DNA from: Apostichopus japonicus
Lineage: Eukaryota; Echinodermata; Holothuroidea; Aspidochirotida; Stichopodidae
Direction: 5' to 3'
DNA length: 64,000 bases
Assembly (NCBI RefSeq): GCF_037975245.1
Contig: NC_092583.1
Span: 2,537,264 to 2,601,263 of the forward strand
Both the position numbers and the translations under genes were made by a program. Each line of letters opens with the position of its first letter. The stretch's first letter is position 1. Shown piece by piece: positions 1-10,591 of the stretch. The notes beneath the pieces were generated by a model. It was not told the origin of the DNA. It saw only the letters and a list, made by a program, of their open reading frames with translations, and made no database searches.

Positions 1-325
1 TGAAAAAGTTAACTTTCCGTTTCTTGCAAGTGAAGTTTTTCTCTTGTCGCTACAAAATGCAGACAGTAATGAAATGTGATACCTTGTAATTTTAGCTGGA
101 CCTGAGATGTCCATCGCTGTATCTTTTGTACACTGTGCTGTTGGTATTGACCGCAGCTGTGTGTACTGACTGTACACTAGTGTCTAGTTACCGACGGTAG
201 CAAGCTGTGTGTGTATTTTCTGGGATCGATGGTGGTGTCTAACACTTCTCATACACCTCATTCGAAACTAGGTCAGATTACAGGCATTAGACGTTTCTTT
301 TTGCGCGAGTCTTCACACCCTTTAA
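1..325 (+). mobile_element. TTAA-type MITE, family A, copy 1 (cut by window start)
   Basis: This is one of four copies of a ~340-370 bp non-autonomous DNA transposon in the window; the others are at 13197-13533, 19922-20290 and 49403-49760. The window begins inside it, so the left terminus is missing. The right end reads GCGAGTCTTCACACCCTTTAA, ending in TTAA like the complete copies. It shares the internal stretch around CTACAAAATGCAGACAGTAATG (positions 51-72) with the others. It has no coding capacity; a short open frame across it is incidental. Confidence 0.85.
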
Positions 326-1560
326 GTTCTACTATACTTAAAACTCCATTGGTATTTTTCAATTTTTCAATTTATCGTCTGGGTTTGGTTTGGATTTGAC
401 TGTTTGGACGTTTGACTCTTTCCTTGATCCTTCCTTCTCTAGGGACATTCTCTGGAAAATGAAACTAGCATGAAAAAACTAAAGTGTTCATCAGGACCAA
501 ATGTTATAATTTTTGTTTTAGAGGGATACCTCAAGTTTTCTGTTTCATATTTTGTCATTAATATTACAACCATAACATAATAATTTGCATAAACTTGCAT
601 TCTTGTAAGTTTTAGCCAAACTTTGTAGCTTTTAACTGTATATTTGTTTTTTCTGCATGAGTATCTAGAAATAATATTTCAGTTATCAACTATCACATGG
701 AGGCAGTTTACATGGGTTAATTTGTTTCATTCCTAAAGCAGAGGTTCCTGATCTTCAATTCTTTGTTAATAATGGGTGCTAATTAGTATAATTTTCATTT
801 CATGTCACACACGTGACTGACTTTTATATGACCTCTGCCAGCACATGAATGTTCTGATTTTGGCTATGCTATATGGTTTTGTATGAGAGTCCCCTAGTGC
901 ATACTTAAGTACTACAATCAACCCAACTCTCTTTACCTAAAAGTAGTTACTTAGTAGTAAAGTGCAAATTTCCCCATTTTTCCGTCACACACATGACTGA
1001 GAATGGCCCTCTAGAGCCTTCCCAAATGTAACACTGTACAGGTTGACTATATAACCCTAATTTATAACATCAGTATACTTAGGATTGGTGATTGATTTTG
1101 TAATTTAAATTTGTCATACACAGCTCCATGGATCGTTAACGGTGTCGTGGTAGGAAAATGAATATACCCTTATTAAAAATTATGGCTCGTTAAAAATTGA
1201 TTGATACTACAATATTGCAGGTGATGAAGTCCAAAACATGGGGCTCCAAACAATGTAGAAAAAAAGAGATAGTTGTGTGATTCCTCACAGGAAGAAATTG
1301 TTACCAGAATAAGAATTAGGCTCTTTACTTAGTATATTCGTAAGGAAGATGGTGATGGGCATTAATTTTTTTTTTTGAATCTTGATAGATATCAATATCA
1401 TTTTGTACCAAAACATGTTAGTGGTGAATTTGATAGCTGGATTAATGAATTTGTAATTAAGAAGTGATAATGCAAAAAAAAAAAAAAAAAATCACTTTGA
1501 TGTTTTTATGCAAGGAATTATTTGCTTCATTCCTCTCCGTAGCCGTCTCCTAGAAACATA
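326..1560. other. AT-rich non-coding stretch
   Basis: I see no gene here. There is an 18-base A run at about 1474-1491, but no retroelement could be tied to it. Stop codons are dense in all frames. Confidence 0.6.
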
Positions 1561-1570
1561 CGCTCTCTCT

Positions 1571-2035
1571 CTAGTAAGCGAATAAACTGGTAAACATTCT
1601 TGCAATAAATAAATTAATACCATATATTAAAGTGCTGTTATCATGAAATAAAAAATGCTCAAGAGCACTGTACAAAAGAACCAATACCCGGAATATAAAA
1701 TTACCAAACTTGAGAAAACGTAAAAGTAATAACAACAGCAATAAAAGTAAAAAATGATATTTAGACAGGATTATAAACCACAATAAAGAACATAAAAAGA
1801 TAAATATACATAAAAAATGGGCACAGTAATGTGAATAAAACAACGAGTAAGATAATGCCCATACTCAAGCCCAAAAAGATAAGTTTTCAAATGCTTCTTA
1901 AAAGTGTCAATAGATGTGACATTTCTCAAGTGATGAGGAAGAGAATTCCAGAGTTTAGGACCTGCTGCACTGAACGAACAATGTACCCTTAATGACCATC
2001 TAACTATCAAAGTTTACTGCTCTCATCCTTCAAAC
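1571..2035 (-). mobile_element. decayed LINE ORF2 C-terminal remnant (CR1/L2/jockey-like)
   Basis: On the minus strand, about 1930-1980 encodes FSAAGPKLWNSLPHHLR, followed by a (T/S)..FKKHLKTYLF-type segment. This AAP.LWNSLP...FK..LK.YLF pattern is typical of the region C-terminal to the reverse transcriptase domain in CR1/L2/jockey-class non-LTR retrotransposons. No RT or endonuclease motifs are found upstream, and stops interrupt the frame above 2010. It is therefore a 5'-truncated, dead copy, which is usual for LINEs. The 3' boundary was not determined; the frame continues as low-complexity hydrophobic sequence to about 1771. Confidence 0.7.
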
Positions 2036-2040
2036 CCTGT

Positions 2041-3140
2041 ATCTACCTGTTATATTAAAACCTGGATATTTCATCCATTTTTATCCATTTTTAATTGCGC
2101 TTGGTGTAACATTCTTTGTGCGATTATTAGAAACCGTAAGAATTGCCTATTTCATCGAGTTGGTTTGATAACTGTCTTTAGGAGGGTTCAATATGCTTGA
2201 TCAAATTATACCATCTCATTTTGAGTAGGTGAAATTGGTGGAAAAAGTTGTTACTCTAATGGTAGGTTCCTTACTTTTCTTAACCACCAAATCAAACTTG
2301 AGGTTTTCTTAGTATACTATCTGTGTCTGTGCACAGTAAATGAAGGTTCCAGAATGCACCAAATGTTGCATTCTAGCTTGCTTATTAATTCAAGGTTTTT
2401 CCCCCCTTCTCGGATAAACAGTTTTTCACAGACAGACATGAACAGTCCATTTTTTGAGGAGGAAGGTTTTTTTCCCCTATCTCTGTCATTGTTATTAAAG
2501 TTTTTGGAAGGAAACCTCTCACTTTTTTTAATACTGACAAAATCAGAAAATGGAAGTGTCAAGTTTCTCATATTAGTGACAGTATAAAATAAATAACACA
2601 CCCTGAAATCATGTTCCTCAGGGGAAAAGTTCAAAGTAACAAATTGATTGGAAATATGTTAAAAATGCTGGTAAAATTTCATTCCTTTTGTATTCCTGTC
2701 AATTCCAACCACTTTGGTGATATTGTTGTCATCTGATGATAATGTTTAGTGACCCAAAGGTCACAGTCATTGCCATAAGCTATACTTTTTTCCATGCATG
2801 GTTCTCTTCATTGGGTTGGCAAGCTTTGGATACGATGTTTTTTTTTTTTTTAATACTCCTTTTCTGTGCAATACGAAATGAACAACCCCTTTACACATTT
2901 AAATGCAGCTTTTGGTATTTGAACTGTGTTTATGCTTGTGTGTGTGTTTGTGTTTGTATTTTTGATATTGTCCGCCTTGTAAATCTTTTAGGCCGTATAG
3001 TTCATATTCCTTTCTGCCCCCCGGAACAAACTTTAGTGGTGCAATTCAAGAGAGCATTCATAAACACAGCAAATAGCCTTGCTTAAATATAACCACCTGA
3101 TTCGTTAACACTTAAAATGTATCACATATGCAGAGGTGCA
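2041..3140. other. non-coding, simple-sequence patches
   Basis: No gene is seen. A T run lies at about 2838-2851 and a short GT/TG-rich tract at 2935-2960. The open frames across them have low-complexity or hydrophobic composition and no recognisable domain. Confidence 0.55.
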
Positions 3141-3147
3141 ATAATTC

Positions 3148-3230
3148 GGCTCGGATGGGATTCGAACCCACGCATGTCATAGACACATCAGATCTTAAGT
3201 CAGACGCCTTAACCACTCGGCCACCGAACC
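3148..3230 (-). tRNA. tRNA-Leu(UAA)-like gene, possibly a pseudogene
   Basis: The 83-nt minus-strand sequence folds as a class II tRNA. The acceptor stem is GGTTCGG/CCGAGCC (one G-U pair), the A box is TGGCCGAGTGGTTAAGG, the anticodon loop is CTTAAGA (anticodon TAA), the long variable arm is GTGTC-TAT-GACAT, and the B box is GGGTTCGAATCCC. This matches eukaryotic tRNA-Leu. Three things are odd: the anticodon stem TCTGA/TCTGA has a central U-U mismatch, the discriminator base is G where Leu synthetases normally need A73, and the first T run downstream (TTTT) is about 36 nt away. It may be a decayed gene or a SINE source locus rather than a working tRNA. Confidence 0.6.
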
Positions 3231-6200
3231 TGTTTGATAGTTATAAGGCAAATTTAATTGCATAACTAACTTCTTTGTGGTTGTGAATTGCAACACTAAA
3301 GGTTTATTCTGGTCAAAAAGGAACATTAACTATACTCTTTATACTGACTAGTGCTGATAGTCGATTACTGTTGCTCGACTTGAAAAGTCAGGAAGAAGTT
3401 TCAGAAACTATAACAAAATCACTGCTACAACAAGAAGCCATTACATTGGTTAACTGTACTGCACAGAACACAGTGGGCACTGAGGACTATATACAGTACT
3501 CTACTGGCTTGTTTGTTACACAAACTATTTGAACTGTGTTTCAACTGTTTTTCAAAACTGCAAATGGCTTTTACTTCATCATGGCAAGGGTTCGGCACCA
3601 TCATTGTGACCGAGAATTGTGCCACTATGAAGAGAATTTTGAAAATCTGTTTGGACAGACTGTACATAAAGGATACTCTTTGAAAGAAGCTCATTTGTGT
3701 TGAGTCCGGACACAAAACTTTCCTTCCGTCGTCCATTTTGTAAAAAGAGTGTAAACCCTGACAAAACCTTTAGAAAAGATCTGGGCAACAAATTTATTAA
3801 CTTGGTATGGAATGCGTTATTATTTGCCTAGTGTCCGAATAGTTGGAATTATATTTCTTAGAGGGTCTGTGTGTTTTATAATATAGCTTGACCACTAACA
3901 ATTTTGGAAAACTTATTAATAACTTAATATGAGATTCCAAACTAGAAAAAGTTGGCACTCTCCTCCATCTAGTGAATTAGGGGACTATCCAGATTGGTAC
4001 CAACTTCAGTACAAATTATAGTTCATAACCTTTATCAAGTGACATTGATTGGATTAAGACCCAAACAGAAACAGTTAAGTGTCGTTTAATTTCGCCCTAA
4101 AATACAATTCACTTCCCCCTTTGGATTATTAGTGATGTAGATATACTGAAATGAAACTACAGTGGGATCAGATGTCAAAGACCGCCGTCTTGTCAGTTTT
4201 GTGTGGCATATACAAACAATGTTATCGACACCCCATAAGAATGTACAAATTAGCTCTGCGGCTGACTAATCTGTACCAGAGATAAAATCAGTTGGAACCT
4301 GTTTGCTCTGATGGGTTGCTTTGTTGTGTTTGTAAATACAAATGGCCCTTTTATATTTCTGTTTCCTCCCACACCTTTCCAACGACCGATTGCCTTTCCT
4401 TCTAACCGATTCATTTCAAGTTTATCAAATATTGGCTGCAAATTTTAGCTCACAAAAAGTGCTGAAACTTTTCAAGCATACCCATGTGGAGATTTGAAGC
4501 CCTCTTAATGTTTTTGGTAGACAAATTTTGAGAAGATGTTAATTAGACAATTAAAATATCTCAGTGAAGGGAAACTAAAATGTTAATCTTCTTTAGAATT
4601 CTGACTGCCTTCCTATCTTTGTAGGAAATTTATTCTAGTAGTCTTGTCTCCAGTGAACCATCTGAACCATGTTCGTGGGAAATTTAGGACCTAGAAGGAA
4701 TTCACCCCGCGAGAAACCCCAAAAAAATAGACAAATTTGACAAAAAAGGTAAGAAATGTTCCAAAACTAAGTATTGAAAAAATGCGGAGTAGGATTTTCC
4801 ACCGTTCTTTTAATAGTAATGTAACCTTTGTATTAGAGAGCGTGTGGGTAATTGCGGAAAATAGCCTGTACTTGCAAATATGCTTAGCTGGAAATTCAGA
4901 AGGCATTTTCCTTCTCTGTTTGTCTCTGTACAATACAACGGTGTAAATGAATTCAAAAAAGTTGGAATAAATATATATAATTCCAAACTTGGGAATGAAT
5001 TTGACAAAACAATAGGTTTTTTTCGGCATGCTATAGAGGTGAATCCATGCGGGGGGGGGGGGGGGGGAGTACCTGAGCCTCTTGTACACTGGGAGGAGCA
5101 GTGTACATATTGGGTTCAGTAACACTGTTTACATCCATGCATGGATGATTGCACATACATTTCATCACTCATTCTTAGGATCTATCTGAAATCATTCTTT
5201 TATTTTGATGGAGTTGGCATTGCATGTAGAGAGCAACTATCAATGCTATCCCATTACACTGGCCTGAAGACAAAAAAATTATTGAAAATTACTCATGCTT
5301 AAACATGGGAATGATGTTGACAGTGATTATGGGGCCTTGGGTGTGATATCCAGTGATATCCAAGTCCCTAAGGGGACTGTCTTTGTATACCCTGTTGAGA
5401 AAACCACTCTGACACCTTTCAGGGGGTGCAGGCATCACCTGACATGACAGTACCTCTTTAACCTGCATTCAACCCGGTGCCATAAGTGCCATGCTTTGAA
5501 TTTCTTTTAATGTTTCTGTGAGGGTCAATTTCAAAATCAAGTTCTAAGAAGATATGTGAGTGTTGTTTGTGTGAAAGGTAGGGGGGGGGGGTGTTGGATA
5601 GAAAGCATGAGAATTATGATATATTGTTTATATCTGTCATTTATTGATATGAAAGGAAGATGAAAAAAAATGAAAAAAGTTTTACTACCTAACCTTACCA
5701 TATCCTACATTGTTTGATTGATGCCTCCAACCAGTAACTGGGCAATTCACAGTGCATACTCCCTTACCTCATATAACCTTACTGGGCAATCGGTCAGTGA
5801 TGGTCCAAGGTTTTTATCGGTCTGTTTGGAAATTCTTTGTGGAGACTGCTTTAAAAGTAACTTTATTGATCAATTCCCTCGGATTGAAGAGCTGTCATTA
5901 CCCATCTTTTTAATTGCCTTTGTTGAAATACAGGTGTGTGAAGATTCCTGGCGTTCGTTCGTTCGTTCGTTTCAGAAGCAAAACACTTTGCCAGTTGGGC
6001 ACTCTTTCAGTAGTCCTCTGTTTGTGAGACTGTAAAAGAGATCTAATTGATTTCACAGGCATGAGAAAATGCAAAAGTTGTCAGAATTTGTTTCTTTTTT
6101 TTCTCCAAAATGGCAGGTTGTAAAAGCTTGTGTTTTAATTGTCAACAGGTGTCTGTCATTAAAGGTCATCTGCATATTTGGCCCCAAATTTTAGCCGGCT

Positions 6201-6450
6201 GAAAACATTGAGCAGACATTTTCAAAATTAGTACTTTCCTGGAGGCCCTGATCAACCCATGTTATTGCCAGCCATGGGGTAGGGTTCAGTATAGATTGAC
6301 ATTTGAAATGTCTCAATATTGTGTTTGTTTACTAATTGTGCAGTAAACACTTCACTACCGTTACAAGCTGTAAGGTCTTTGGATATTCTGAGGAGTTTTT
6401 GGTTACAGTCATCAAAACTGCTGCTAATTGTTATTTAGTAATTTACCGCG
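3231..6450. other. non-coding stretch with homopolymer G tracts
   Basis: No gene is supported. Simple repeats include an uninterrupted G run of about 17 at 5050-5067, a second G run at 5581-5590, and (GTTC)n at about 5951-5970. The open frames here are short and show no family resemblance. Confidence 0.55.
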
Positions 6451-6454
6451 ATCC

Positions 6455-6560
6455 TCTCTTACCTGTCTCGATTCCACTATTGCACCTACCCCATCTACCT
6501 AGCCTAATAACTGGTAACATCTTGACACCGCGCCCCCTAGACCCTCCTCGGAGTCATTGC
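6455..6560 (-). repeat. dispersed ~110-bp repeat B, copy 1
   Basis: On the + strand this starts CTCTTACCTGTCTCGATTCC and continues with CATCTACC, GGTAACAT and a CACCGCGCCCC-like end. Related copies lie at 8570-8700, 12240-12325 (opposite orientation), 15838-15915, 18950-18995 and 27700-27800. No terminal repeats or pol III boxes were recognised. The minus strand is taken as reference because it carries a consensus splice donor, CAG|GTAAGAG. Confidence 0.65.
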
Positions 6561-6579
6561 TCATCACCTCCTCTCTAAA

Positions 6580-7575
6580 TATGGAAGCCTATTCTGTTGT
6601 GATATATCTTGTTTCAATGGAAACATTTGTGGTGTTGAGAGAGTTAAAGTCAAAGGTTAAATTTCATGGGGTCACTCAGGTCATTGTTCGATAATAATCT
6701 TATATCTTCACTTTTCATAGAAAATCAGTGGATATATATACCCAGGTTACCCAAGTTGGAACTTTTGTATATGTGTTTTCTTTCTTGTTGGATTGTGTAT
6801 CAGAATAAGCTTTGAGGTCAAAGGTGATTTATGGAGATCATGGGAGGTCATTGTAAGATATGTTCCTAACACTTCCATTGTTGCCATTATAGACATGCCA
6901 TTTAAAATATAGACAAATCATTATGTCCATATTTGTTGGGTCATTGCCCATTTCCTTCCAAACCATTCAGAAGTTCTACAATACAGTTTTTTCCTGGGAT
7001 TTTTATCCATTGCAATCCGAAAGTTTGGGGTTCTTTGTAAACTTTCTAGCTCTGTTGGTCAGAGAAAGATGGTTAGATATGATATTGTTTAATATTTAAT
7101 AGAGTTGTAATGTGATCTTCACCTCGCTGGCATGCTGCTTAGCGAAACCCTGCACTATGTGCCTCGGGATATTTTAAAGTCAGTGATAACACAAATCAAT
7201 ACTCTTCGGGTCATCATAACATGAACTTTGACCTTCATCAGAATTGATCAGTCATATTGAGCACTGATAAAAATGGTATTCTTTTCAATTTTTTAGGAGT
7301 TAGTTTAATCATCACCTGCTCCTATACACACATATTACTTTCATGGGTTTTTTGGGCTCTTATTTTTTTGGGCTCTCCGTCGATTGTCTGAGCATGTCTG
7401 TTATCCCATGCAGTCAGGTATAGCACAACAGGGCAAAATTGTGTGGATTCTTAATTCTGGTGGTCCCATGTGGTTGTCCATATAGCAGATTTGGTTGTCC
7501 AAAGAAATGAACCAAAATATTAAAAAAAAATAAAAAAGATCAATATGTACACTGTGTGAGAAAAAAGTTTGGTTT
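6580..7575. other. non-coding stretch
   Basis: I see nothing beyond AT-rich sequence and scattered short duplications. Confidence 0.5.
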
Positions 7576-7590
7576 ATGCCTGACTCGGTA

Positions 7591-7934
7591 GACATGCGTG
7601 TAGTAAAGTACATTGTAACTTCTGTAAGCTTTGGATATAGTAGCATGTACAGTAACTATGTATGCTTGAGAGTCTCAGTATATATGCATGTAGTAAAGTA
7701 CATTGTAACTTCTGTAAGCTTTGGATATAGTAGCATGTACAGTAACTATGTATGCTTGAGAGTCTCAGTATATATGCATGTAGTAAAGTACATTGTAACT
7801 TCTGTAAGCTTTGGATATAGTAGCATGTACAGTAACTATGTATGCTTGAGAGTCTCAGTATATATGCATGTAGTAAAGTACATTGTAACTTCTGTAAGCT
7901 TTGGATATAGTAGAATGTACAGTAACTATGTATG
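7591..7934 (+). repeat. 90-bp tandem minisatellite, ~3.8 copies
   Basis: Near-identical 90-bp units begin at about 7591, 7681, 7771 and 7861. Each contains GTAGTAAAGTACATTGTAAC and GGATATAGTAGCATGTACAG. Differences are few (for example gcgtg versus gcatg in unit 1, and tagaatg in unit 4), so the expansion is recent. Because 90 is divisible by 3 and the unit lacks stops in one frame, a 140-codon open frame crosses the array. That frame is a by-product of the periodicity, and I do not call it a gene. Confidence 0.95.
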
Positions 7935-7998
7935 TGGTACTCTAAAAGTTAAAAGAGTATCAAAATATTTGTTGAGTTCATTCTTACCATCTTTTTAG

Positions 7999-8569
7999 GA
8001 GAGTCCAAGGGTTATTATTTGACATGTATACTAAAGATTTTGAAATATGGTTTGAAACCTCCAAATATATGGGAATGTTTCTGTACATGTCATACAATGG
8101 TATCTATTTGTAACGGTTTCCTTGTTCTGAGAGTTATATTTATAAGCGTGTATGCGAAGATCTCGTTAGTCATTACCGTTGCACTTAAAATACTTTCCCA
8201 ATTAAAATTCTAGCAGCGATCTGTTACGGAACTTTATTTGACAGTAAGTTTAGGAAAGTAATCTGTTACTTATAACTAAGTAAGAGCTCTTAGTCAGGAC
8301 TCAACAAGATAGGAAATAGCTAAATAAAAGTGTATTCTCGCAATAGCTGTAATAGCCTTATCAAAGTAATGTCAACACTGCATCCATCCATACTGTCTTC
8401 ATATCAATGCTTTCAACGGGCTACGTAAGTTCACATATTTTTCTTAGACAATACTCAAACCAGTCACTTTTGTGCTACTCAAAGACACTGTCAAGAGACC
8501 TCTGGTGTTGATCTGTGGGAAAGGTAATTGATTAAAACTTTTGGTTACTCGAAATTTTCTTTGTGTCTC
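7999..8569. other. non-coding stretch
   Basis: No gene or repeat was recognised; the sequence is AT-rich. Confidence 0.5.
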
Positions 8570-8700
8570 TCTTACCTGTCCCCAGTCTACTTATGCACTT
8601 TCCTCATCTACCAAACCGGTACAAGCCGGTAACATTTTAGCACTGTGCCCCTAATCCCTATCTGAGACTCCACCCACTAAATCTTCCTTTCGAAGTAAAC
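8570..8700 (-). repeat. dispersed repeat B, copy 2
   Basis: The + strand begins CTCTCTTACCTGTCCCCAG, followed by CTACTTATGCACTTTCCTC, CATCTACCAAACCGG, GGTAACATTTTAGCACTGTG and CCCCTAATCCC. It aligns along its length with the copies near 6455 and 15838, and inverted with 12240-12325. Confidence 0.7.
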
Positions 8701-9012
8701 ATTCAGGAGTTTACCGATCAGTCATCAACAGAGGTTTTGTTTCCTGGAAATTCCTCAGGGTTTTTATTGTGGTTGATTGGAAAGTATATTAAAACTTTGT
8801 TTCAATGGTGGGTAAGTCATGTTCTGTTTGTATCTTTTGAGTGTGGAAAAAGAATGTGCATTTGTAGGGATGGAAACAAGTATCTTCGCTCATAAATCAC
8901 CAAACCAGTACGTTTTGGGAAGTATCTGACCCAAAAGTAACATTTGATGTAAGGTTACATATTATTTTGAGAATGGTCCATGCAGTGCATTGGACGATTT
9001 ACAGGTGCTGCT

Positions 9013-9275
9013 GGGGGGGGCAGGACTGGGGGAGGGGGAGGAGGTAGTTTATCTCTCTCATGACATTGTTAGATTTGATGACTAGATCTGGAAGGTGTAC
9101 AGGGAGGGAGGGGGAGGAGGAGAGTGAATGGGAGGCAGGGGGAGAAGGAAGTTTATCTCTTTCATGTCTTTGTTAGATTTGATGCCTCGATCTGGAAGGT
9201 GTATATTCAGCTTGAAGACAGGAGAATGAGGGAGGAGAGAGGGAGAATTGGAGGGGAGGGGGGGGGGGTAGAGAT
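9013..9275 (+). repeat. G-rich tandem duplication (94-bp period)
   Basis: Two copies of a unit containing GTTTATCTCT, TTTGTTAGATTTGATG and GATCTGGAAGGTGTA start at about 9057 and 9151. They are separated by purine-only tracts (GGGGGAGGGGGAGGAGG and similar), and a third G-rich tract follows at 9230-9270. The G tracts can form G-quadruplexes on the + strand. Confidence 0.8.
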
Positions 9276-9429
9276 AGCATTAAGCTAGGTATCACAAACA
9301 TATTATTAGATGGATTGTGGCCTTTATACTCGAAAGGTTCTGATACGTTTTGTCTGACCTGTCAATCAAAGAGAAGTGCAAAATCGAAATATTGACTTTC
9401 AGTTTAAAAGGTTAACCATTGTCTTTCAC

Positions 9430-9790
9430 TAATATTTACCATGATATATTATGCAAATAAAAAGTGTTATTTATCTACTCAGTTTGGAAGTGTTTGAATC
9501 ATGTATAGTAGCTGGTTCGTCTGCATTTCAACAACAGTATAGAGACCTTGTTTCGTTGCCAATCTGAGTGAGTAGTCACTTCAATAGTATCATTTAATAA
9601 TAAAGTTTAATACATTTGTCTACCTTTTAATACCAGATATTTACAGACATACAGTATATTCTGCAAATTAAATGTTGTTTATCCTTTAGCAACTTGGTTT
9701 GGTGTCTCATTTTATAGTTTTGTCTTCTCGTCATCAACAATATCGACCCTTGTTTAGAAGCTAGTGTGACTATGTAGTGAGTACACTTGT
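9430..9790 (+). repeat. degenerate tandem duplication (~200 bp)
   Basis: Two diverged copies share the order: a TACCA(g)ATAT-like start, an ATGCAAAT(A/T)AA-like block, AGTTTGG, CATTTCAACAACA or CATCAACAATAT, GACC(C)TTGTTT and a GTGA(C)TAGT.A.TT end. Divergence is substantial. Confidence 0.5.
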
Positions 9791-10173
9791 ATGGCAAGCC
9801 AAATGCTTAAAAATAGTTATCAGTAAATCGAAAACCTGCTCTTTCGGTCGATAATCCAGGTTTGTCAGTCGAGAATCAGGTTTATCGATTGATAAGCCAG
9901 GACTGTCGCTGATAAACCCAGATTTTCGACTGGTAAAGATTGATTTTTAATAAAACTTGGACTATCAACTGAAAATCCAAGAGTTTCAATCGATAATCCC
10001 AGTTTATTATCGTAGTTTAGATATACCTGGATAATCGACCGATAAACCAGGTTTTTTTATTTGTTGGGCACTTGGCTTGCCATACAAGCCAAATGCCCAA
10101 TCAAACGAGAGACATGTTTATCCGTCGATAATCAAGGATTATCAATCGAAAAACCCGGCATTTGGCTTGCCAT
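9791..10173. mobile_element. foldback element with inverted ends and internal ~24-bp degenerate repeats
   Basis: The left end ATGGCAAGCCAAATGC (9791-9806) is the exact inverse of the right end GCATTTGGCTTGCCAT (10158-10173). A second inverted pair sits inside at 10064-10100 (TTGGGCACTTGGCTTG ... CAAGCCAAATGCCCAA, one mismatch, 5-nt loop). This suggests two abutting elements sharing a middle terminus. The interior is built from variants of a TCGATAATCCAGGTTT-like motif in both orientations. No coding capacity is seen, and family assignment is not possible from sequence alone. Confidence 0.75.
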
Positions 10174-10420
10174 GCACTTGTCATTAGCTCAAGTTACATT
10201 TCTATAACTGACTTGCAAGTACCTGAAATAGTTCAAGGAAACATTAAACATGGTCTGTTTTATTCCCATGGCTGGCGGTTTGATAGTCCTCATTAATGAT
10301 TAACCTCTCATGGTATTTAGTTCAGGTATAAAGGATGTTACAGGGCAGCAATGTTAATTATGTCGCTACCTTAGAGTCGTTCGGTTTATTAAGCTTGTCA
10401 CATCCGACGGGAGGAAGCCG

Positions 10421-10591
10421 ATGAACCTAAAAGATGACGGATTAAAGATTTTAATTGAAGTTAGAGGAAACAGATCTCCCGATGAGCGTGACAAAAGAGT
10501 CCTTTGCTCGAAAGTTATTTTAGGCACCTACACCTACCTACCCTTTACTACAAAGAACTTTTATTCCTTGAAAATCTTAAAATTTCGTTAA
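10421..10591 (+). other. possible small ORF, 56 codons, unrecognised
   Basis: An ATG-initiated frame begins MNLKDDGLKILIEVRGNR and ends with TAA. Its first half is charged and protein-like, unlike the low-complexity frames nearby, and its 5' flank is slightly GC-richer. No domain, no good splice context and no partner exon were found. A frame this short can arise by chance, so I list it only as a candidate upstream exon or small ORF. Confidence 0.15.

Noticed and set aside
3425-3791. Two overlapping minus-strand frames of 70 and 103 codons
   Set aside because: No recognised domain, no splice sites, and composition close to background.
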